From IMG/VR virus record IMGVR_UViG_3300029263_000344, positions 1-32,357 of that record: a stretch of 32,357 bases of DNA; one strand, written 5' to 3'. Numbering within the stretch: the first letter of the stretch is position 1; each line of letters begins with the position of its first letter. The DNA comes from a virus. The notes beneath the pieces were generated by a model. It did no database searches. It was not told where the DNA came from and was given only the letters and a program-made list of their open reading frames with translations. The position numbers were made by a program, and so were the translations under genes. Of the stretch, positions 28,004 to 32,357 are shown one piece after another.

Positions 28004-29380
28004 TTATTTTTTATTTATTACTTGTTCCCTTCTTTGTAGAGCTTTGGCAACTCTCTCCCTATTTCTATTGGTTTTTTCTTCTTCAAAACCTAGGAACGTT
28101 TGTGTGGTTTCTGTATTAATTTCTAGTGTTCCATTATCAAACTTACAATTTTCAAATATAACACCGTCTCTACCTAATCTAGATTTTACAACAGCTATGG
28201 TAGCTAACCCAAGTTCTTTTTGTTGTAAAGTTTTAGCTACAGATATAATAACGTGACCAACTTGTGCTTTTTTAATTGACCCACCCATCATGTCTGTGGT
28301 TACAACTTCAGAACTTATAGAAGTTCTATTTCCTTGTGTGGCTGTCCATCCCGCTATGTCTAATTCATGACACATACCTTCAAATTTTCTCATAACTGAA
28401 CCTTCACCTTTCCACTCATCATTAAATGCACGGTCTGGTAATATACAATCTATATAATCTATTAAAATCATATCTAATTTTATACCTTCCGATATTATTT
28501 TCCTTACTTGGTTTTTTATTTGAAGTATGGTCATTTCGTCTGAAGGTAATTTTTTTAGTATTAACTTACCACCAGTTTTTTTCATTTCGTCAGCTTTATC
28601 CAAAACTGTTTCTTTATGTTCACTTAATTTATCATTAGGTATACCAGTCCAACACGTAAAATGTTTTCTTTGTATTATCTTTGGGTTATCTTCAAAAAAT
28701 ATTTGTAGTACGTTATACCCCATATTAAATGCCGTATTAGCAAATCTAGTTAACATAGTAGTTTTACCAACACCGGTAGGTGCTAATACCACACCTATTT
28801 CTCCTTTGGCTAACCCACCGTTCAATATGTTATCTAACCCGTCTACCCCTGTTGGTATTGGGTGTCTATAATCTTCCTCTAATAATTTTTCTAGTTCTGT
28901 AAAAATTTCAAAACTACCTTGGTCTCCGTCACCTATTTTAATAGCGTCACGAATTAATTCCTCACATTTATCATAACTTTCGAAATCACCTTTCTCCATT
29001 ATACTTTCTACTTTACGAATAGCCTTTTTAAGTTCTTGTTGTTTACAAAAATTTAAAGATTTTTCTTTAATAAAAAGATGGTCTTCAAATGAAGCTTCTT
29101 TAATCTCTTTTAACATATCAAAAATATTTTTTCTTGCCATTTCCGAAGAAATCTCTATCCTTGTTAGTTGGTCTATAGCGTCAAACGATGGTGCTGTTTG
29201 GTATTTTTCGTAATATTCTTTGATTAATTGCATAATCAATCTAAAATATTGGTTGTCAAAATATTTAGGTATTATAGCATCTATTATAGACTGAAAAAAA
29301 GTATTGTCAGTAATAACTAGATTTAATAATTTTAGTTGGAAGGTATACCCTAGGTATCCAAAGTTTGTGGTTTCACTCAT
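28004..29380 (-). CDS. Replicative DNA helicase, DnaB/T4 gp41-like
   Basis: A 458-residue hexameric-helicase-type protein. An N-terminal helical domain (residues about 10-150) precedes a RecA-like motor that starts at PIPTGVDGLDNILNGGLAKG. Motifs visible: Walker A PTGVGKTT (201-208), catalytic E230 after QIFFE, Walker B MILIDY with D308, the Q349-containing ATQGNR motif, and a basic end motif KSRLGRDG (399-406). Length equals that of DnaB and T4 gp41. It unwinds the fork 5' to 3'; no primase gene is in the window, so the priming partner must lie elsewhere. It is preceded by a 27-base gap with the TATTTATT motif, and the reductase gene follows after 17 bases. Confidence 0.93.
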   Translation of the reverse strand: MSETTNFGYLGYTFQLKLLNLVITDNTFFQSIIDAIIPKYFDNQYFRLIMQLIKEYYEKYQTAPSFDAIDQLTRIEISSEMARKNIFDMLKEIKEASFEDHLFIKEKSLNFCKQQELKKAIRKVESIMEKGDFESYDKCEELIRDAIKIGDGDQGSFEIFTELEKLLEEDYRHPIPTGVDGLDNILNGGLAKGEIGVVLAPTGVGKTTMLTRFANTAFNMGYNVLQIFFEDNPKIIQRKHFTCWTGIPNDKLSEHKETVLDKADEMKKTGGKLILKKLPSDEMTILQIKNQVRKIISEGIKLDMILIDYIDCILPDRAFNDEWKGEGSVMRKFEGMCHELDIAGWTATQGNRTSISSEVVTTDMMGGSIKKAQVGHVIISVAKTLQQKELGLATIAVVKSRLGRDGVIFENCKFDNGTLEINTETTQTFLGFEEEKTNRNRERVAKALQRREQVINKK

Positions 29381-29397
29381 CTATAATTTTATTTAGT

Positions 29398-29405
29398 AAT
29401 AAATA
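29398..29405 (-). promoter_or_regulatory. Candidate promoter-like motif TATTTATT before the helicase gene
   Basis: The coding strand reads AAAGTATTTATTACTAAA, 17 bases before the ATG. It shares the 12-mer AAGTATTTATTA with the gap before the gp25-like gene. It may start a transcript for helicase, reductase and the zinc proteins; unproven. Confidence 0.35.
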
Positions 29406-29407
29406 CT

Positions 29408-29851
29408 TTATTCACTAACCATTAGTGAATAATCTTGGTAGTAGGTAGTAACTTTTCTACTTGACAGTACTTCTGTTAGTTCTCTTAATATACTAGAAAT
29501 TTGTGGTCTTATATCTACCGTATACCTCACTTTCGGGGGGTAGACGTCGGCAGGTAGGATTCTACTGTATATAGATTTGTTACCTTTCTTAATAGTTATC
29601 GTAAAATCACCTTCGTCAATTACCTGTTGATTTGGATTTTCTCTAAAATTACTATCCAACAAAAATAAAGTTTTTTGTTTTAGTCGGTCTTTCATGTCAT
29701 TTATAATGTCTGACATAGTCTCGTGTAGGTCTAAAGAAAATGCTGAATTATTGTTAAAGTTTCTTACTGAAAAGAATCTTTGACATACAATATTTTTTCC
29801 TAGTGTTAGTACAAATTCACATTTTTGTGTGTTATCGGTTTTATTTTTCAT
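29408..29851 (-). CDS. Hypothetical protein (147 aa) in the replication cluster
   Basis: A 147-residue ORF whose start overlaps the FEN-like gene by 11 bases; it ends before the helicase gap. I recognise no family. It opens with a strand-rich half (CEFVLTLGKNIVCQRFFSV), has a charged helix (MSDIINDMKDRLKQKT) and a strand pair with ITIKKGNKSIYSRI, then PADVYPPKVRYTVDIRP and a final helix. There are no signal, membrane or Cys-cluster features. Position between a 5' nuclease and the helicase suggests a replication or transcription accessory protein. In T4 the region after rnh encodes DsbA, gp33 and gp59, but I see no sequence similarity to claim any of these. Confidence 0.75.
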   Translation of the reverse strand: MKNKTDNTQKCEFVLTLGKNIVCQRFFSVRNFNNNSAFSLDLHETMSDIINDMKDRLKQKTLFLLDSNFRENPNQQVIDEGDFTITIKKGNKSIYSRILPADVYPPKVRYTVDIRPQISSILRELTEVLSSRKVTTYYQDYSLMVSE

Positions 29852-30869
29852 TTTTTATTTTTTTTTTACTTTTATAAAAATCTTTTTCTATTCTTGTTAA
29901 TCTTAAAAATGGCCTTACAAAATCAACCCAAGCATCATTTGTTTGTGGTAAAATATTAAGTAATCCATCTGACATCATCAAGTTTAAAGCATTTTTCCAT
30001 TCTCTACCTTCTGGGTCTATAGCTTCTTTTGATAATTCCTTTATTCCTTTTACAGCTTCTTCAGTTAGGAATTGTTCCCCAACGCCAATAATATCGTAGT
30101 TTGTGTTTAAAATATTTTTTTTATCGGCTATTCTTGTATCTTTTTGTGTAATACCTTCCAGTATGTTTTTTTCTTTTACTGTATTTTTTTCTTTAGATTC
30201 TATTGTTTCTATAACTTCTTTTAAAGTTACTTTTTTTTCTAGTATTTCTGGTTTTATTTTTATAAGTGATTTTACACCTACCATTTTTATACCATATATA
30301 TTATCTGAAGAATCACCACATATAGTTTTAACTAAGCGTACGTTGCTGGGGGGTATGTAGACACCCTCCAACGGTACTTTATCGTTAAATTTAAATATTT
30401 TATTTAATGATATGACATGCATCGAAACCTTTTCTGAAATTAGTTGTAGTAAGTCTCTATCAGAAGTTAGTATTATAATTTCTTCTTCATTATTATTGTC
30501 ACAATAATACCCAATACAATCATCGGCTTCACACCATTTAAACGTAGACTGTCTTACGTAGAGTTCTTCTAAGTATTCTTGAGTTCTTAGTTTTTGTCTA
30601 CCATAAGAGTCTACCTCTTCTTTTGGTTTTGGTTTTAGTCTCCTATTTAACTTATATTCGGGGTATATTTTTGTTCTGGGTTTAGTATTATCTTTCCCAT
30701 CCCAAAACACAACTACTTTTGTTATAAAATAGCTGTCAATGAGTTTTCTTAATGTATTTAAAAAATGATATAGTCCACCTATGTGGTCATCACCATTATA
30801 CATATTTTTAATACCGTGAAATCCTGTGTTTAATAGTGAATTTCCATCAACTAATAGTGTACGTGTCAA
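29841..30869 (-). CDS. 5'-3' exonuclease / RNase H of the FEN family (T4 Rnh-like), TTG start
   Basis: A 342-residue FEN/PIN-type nuclease that should remove RNA primers and flaps at Okazaki fragments. The active-site acids are visible in order: D8 in LLVDGNSLL, D57 in VVFWDGKD, E114/D116/D117 in CEADDCIG, D137/D139 in LTSDRDL, and D186/D189 in CGDSSDN. The last pair leads into the helix-hairpin-helix-like IYGIKMVGVKS. An arch-type basic stretch (RTKIYPEYKLNRRLKPKPK) is present. Length fits T4 Rnh (305) with a longer C-terminus. The frame opens with TTG: the first in-frame Met (codon 23) would lose D8, and only non-start codons lie upstream before a stop. A stray ATG five bases upstream is out of frame. 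The C-terminus is Lys-rich. Confidence 0.9.
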   Translation of the reverse strand: MTRTLLVDGNSLLNTGFHGIKNMYNGDDHIGGLYHFLNTLRKLIDSYFITKVVVFWDGKDNTKPRTKIYPEYKLNRRLKPKPKEEVDSYGRQKLRTQEYLEELYVRQSTFKWCEADDCIGYYCDNNNEEEIIILTSDRDLLQLISEKVSMHVISLNKIFKFNDKVPLEGVYIPPSNVRLVKTICGDSSDNIYGIKMVGVKSLIKIKPEILEKKVTLKEVIETIESKEKNTVKEKNILEGITQKDTRIADKKNILNTNYDIIGVGEQFLTEEAVKGIKELSKEAIDPEGREWKNALNLMMSDGLLNILPQTNDAWVDFVRPFLRLTRIEKDFYKSKKKIKNEK

Positions 30870-30900
30870 GACATTTAATTAAAAGGTTAAACAATTTTTT

Positions 30901-31335
30901 TTACGCTACAACTTCTACCAGTTCAATTTCAAAATTTAAATCTTCACCAGCTAATGGGTGGTTCATATCTAAATTTACAGTATCGTCTTCAACTTTAACT
31001 ATTTGTCCTTGTACCGGTCTCCCTTGGTCGTCTTGTCCTTGTACAAACCCATCTATGTCAAATTTCATTTCTGGTGGGAATTCAGCCTTTTTAACTGTTA
31101 TAACAGCTTCTGTGATATAATCACCATAAGCTTCATTTGCCGGTATGTTAGTTATTTTTTTCTCACCAACATTTAAATCTTTAACCACATCGTTAAATCC
31201 TTTTAACATTTTACCATCGTCAATAACAAATTCTAATGTTTGTTCTCTTTTTCTAGAACTGTCAAATTCTGAACCATCTTTTAAAGTACCTATATAGTGT
31301 ACTTTTACTTTGTCTCCTTTTTTTAATTTAGTCAT
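30901..31335 (-). CDS. FKBP-type peptidyl-prolyl cis-trans isomerase, SlyD-like
   Basis: A 144-residue protein that catalyses cis-trans isomerisation of prolyl bonds and acts as a folding helper. It matches the SlyD layout. An FKBP half (residues 1-72: KVHYIGTLKDGSEFDSS, FVIDDGKMLKGFNDVV, ANEAYGDY) is interrupted by the insert-in-flap chaperone domain (about 73-120, with FVQGQDDQGRPVQGQIVKVE). It then closes with NLDMNHPLAGEDLNFEIEL. The metal-binding His-rich tail of E. coli SlyD is absent. Its start overlaps the recombinase gene by eight bases, so the two are translated in series. Such a chaperone in a phage replication operon may help fold phage proteins; the client is unknown. Confidence 0.93.
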   Translation of the reverse strand: MTKLKKGDKVKVHYIGTLKDGSEFDSSRKREQTLEFVIDDGKMLKGFNDVVKDLNVGEKKITNIPANEAYGDYITEAVITVKKAEFPPEMKFDIDGFVQGQDDQGRPVQGQIVKVEDDTVNLDMNHPLAGEDLNFEIELVEVVA

Positions 31336-32332
31336 TTTGTTTTTCTATTTTTAAATCGAAATCACCACCCATGCCTAATTGCTCAGACCAAAATGTGGAA
31401 TTCTCTAGTTTATAATTATCTATTGATTTTTTTTCTTCACCTGCTTCTCTACCGGCGATAAAACCGTGTGGTGTAATTAGTATTTTTCCATCTTCGTACC
31501 CCAGACCATTAACGTGATTTTTCATGATTGTTATCTTAGTTCGGGTAGCAAACTTTACTTTTCTTTTTTCTTTAACAGCTGAAATGTTTGTAGTTCCAGC
31601 ATTTTTTTGGTTACCAAACCTAAAAACTAGTGTAGAATTTAACCATAGTGATTCACCACCTTTAGCTTTAATTTTTGGTTGTCCAAATGGGTTGTCTGGT
31701 AATTCAACCCATGGTTGGTTTACGACCACCAATGTGTTAGTGTATTTTGAGTCTTGTCTTCGTGACTTACCTATCCTTTGGTTTAGTCCCATACCTATTT
31801 TGTCAGCTAGGGTTGCCGCGTTATGCATTTTACCACCCTTACCTTCAAATGTCATTTTACAAGGTACTGAACCAACAGAGTCCCATAAAAATAATAAATC
31901 GTATTCTAATTCACCTTTATCTTGAGCATCTAATAGCTCGTTAATGTAGTCAGTAATCTGTTCTATATACTGAAAGTCGTTATTAAATAGGAAGAATCCA
32001 TCCCAATCTATTTCACCGGTAGTTTTATCTACAATTTCTTCACAATCAAAACCAAGAAGTTTAGCGTGTTCAAAACCCCATTTTTGTTCGGTAATGATTA
32101 ATACTGGTAAAATTCCTTTCTTTTGTGCGTCAACCGCTGATTTTATTAAAGCTGTGGTTTTTCCAGTATCGGAATGACCAAGAAACATTTGTAAGTGTCC
32201 CATAGCTGGTCCTGGTAATCCAGTAGCATCAAGGAAAGCTCCCCCTAAATCAAAAAATCTTTCTGGTTTAAAGTTTGCTTTCTTTGAGAATTTATTTTTC
32301 AAATCTGAAAATGTTCTTTTTTTCAATGCCAT
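31328..32332 (-). CDS. uvsX: RecA/UvsX-like recombinase
   Basis: A 334-residue strand-exchange ATPase that forms filaments on single-stranded DNA for recombination-dependent replication and repair. Motifs: Walker A GHSDTGKT (52-59), the TEQKWGFEHA segment with the catalytic-acid position near E82, and Walker B YDLLFLWDSVGS with D151. The DNA-loop and switch region is AATLADKIGMGLNQRI followed by LVVVNQPW (201-208), the place of the RecA allosteric Gln motif. It is slightly shorter than T4 UvsX (391) and RecA (about 350), with a short N-terminus. ATG is at 32332, 25 bases from the window edge, so the upstream control region is mostly outside. It overlaps the SlyD-like gene by eight bases. Confidence 0.92.
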   Translation of the reverse strand: MALKKRTFSDLKNKFSKKANFKPERFFDLGGAFLDATGLPGPAMGHLQMFLGHSDTGKTTALIKSAVDAQKKGILPVLIITEQKWGFEHAKLLGFDCEEIVDKTTGEIDWDGFFLFNNDFQYIEQITDYINELLDAQDKGELEYDLLFLWDSVGSVPCKMTFEGKGGKMHNAATLADKIGMGLNQRIGKSRRQDSKYTNTLVVVNQPWVELPDNPFGQPKIKAKGGESLWLNSTLVFRFGNQKNAGTTNISAVKEKRKVKFATRTKITIMKNHVNGLGYEDGKILITPHGFIAGREAGEEKKSIDNYKLENSTFWSEQLGMGGDFDLKIEKQND

Positions 32333-32357
32333 ATCTTACTAATTAAAATGGTAAGTC

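Noticed and set aside
32334-32356. Inverted repeat CTTAC...GTAAG before the recombinase gene
   Set aside because: Five-base arms at the window edge in AT-rich DNA are expected by chance.

Overview
The window is a continuous piece of a large, AT-rich, tailed-phage genome. The virion is probably contractile (T4-like supergroup in the broad sense) and the host probably a Bacteroidota bacterium. All 20 genes I can support lie on the minus strand, so transcription runs from the right end (about 32.3 kb) to the left end. Coding density is extreme: most junctions are overlaps or gaps of 1-17 bases, and the longest non-coding stretch is 101 bases (23246-23346). No stretch over 300 bases lacks a gene. 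TAA, TGA and TAG all serve as stops, so the code is standard. I see no tRNA, CRISPR array or insertion sequence.

The Bacteroidota assignment is an inference from four clues. There is a DUF5522-like zinc-knuckle protein (25672-25911). A SprB-like repeat protein runs off the left edge (1-489). Start codons have A/T-rich leaders and no Shine-Dalgarno sequence. Cys/Gly/Thr-rich surface proteins of a kind common in Bacteroidota occur here.

Right part (about 25.7-32.3 kb), DNA metabolism: a UvsX/RecA-like recombinase, a SlyD-like FKBP prolyl isomerase, a FEN/T4 Rnh-like 5' nuclease, an unknown 147-residue protein, a DnaB/gp41-like replicative helicase, a B12-dependent monomeric ribonucleotide reductase, and two small Cys-rich putative zinc proteins. 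Together these supply strand exchange, primer removal, unwinding and deoxynucleotides.

Left part (1-25.65 kb), tail and baseplate module: gp25-like and gp6/J-like baseplate wedge proteins come first. They are followed by a 1130-residue virion protein with a central membrane-spanning-type segment, two unknown structural proteins, a giant 2558-residue Cys-rich modular protein, a putative nucleotidyltransferase-fold protein, a 73-residue protein, and a 302-residue structural protein. Next come a 1142-residue protein with a P2 gpI-like region and a glycine-rich tail, a 1277-residue structural protein with a Cys-rich C-terminus, and the SprB-like partial gene.

The least explained items are the giant Cys-rich protein with two interleaved repeat types, the hydrophobic segment in a baseplate-region protein, the nucleotidyltransferase-like gene inside the tail cluster, and a TATTTATW motif that recurs in four of the five longest gaps.
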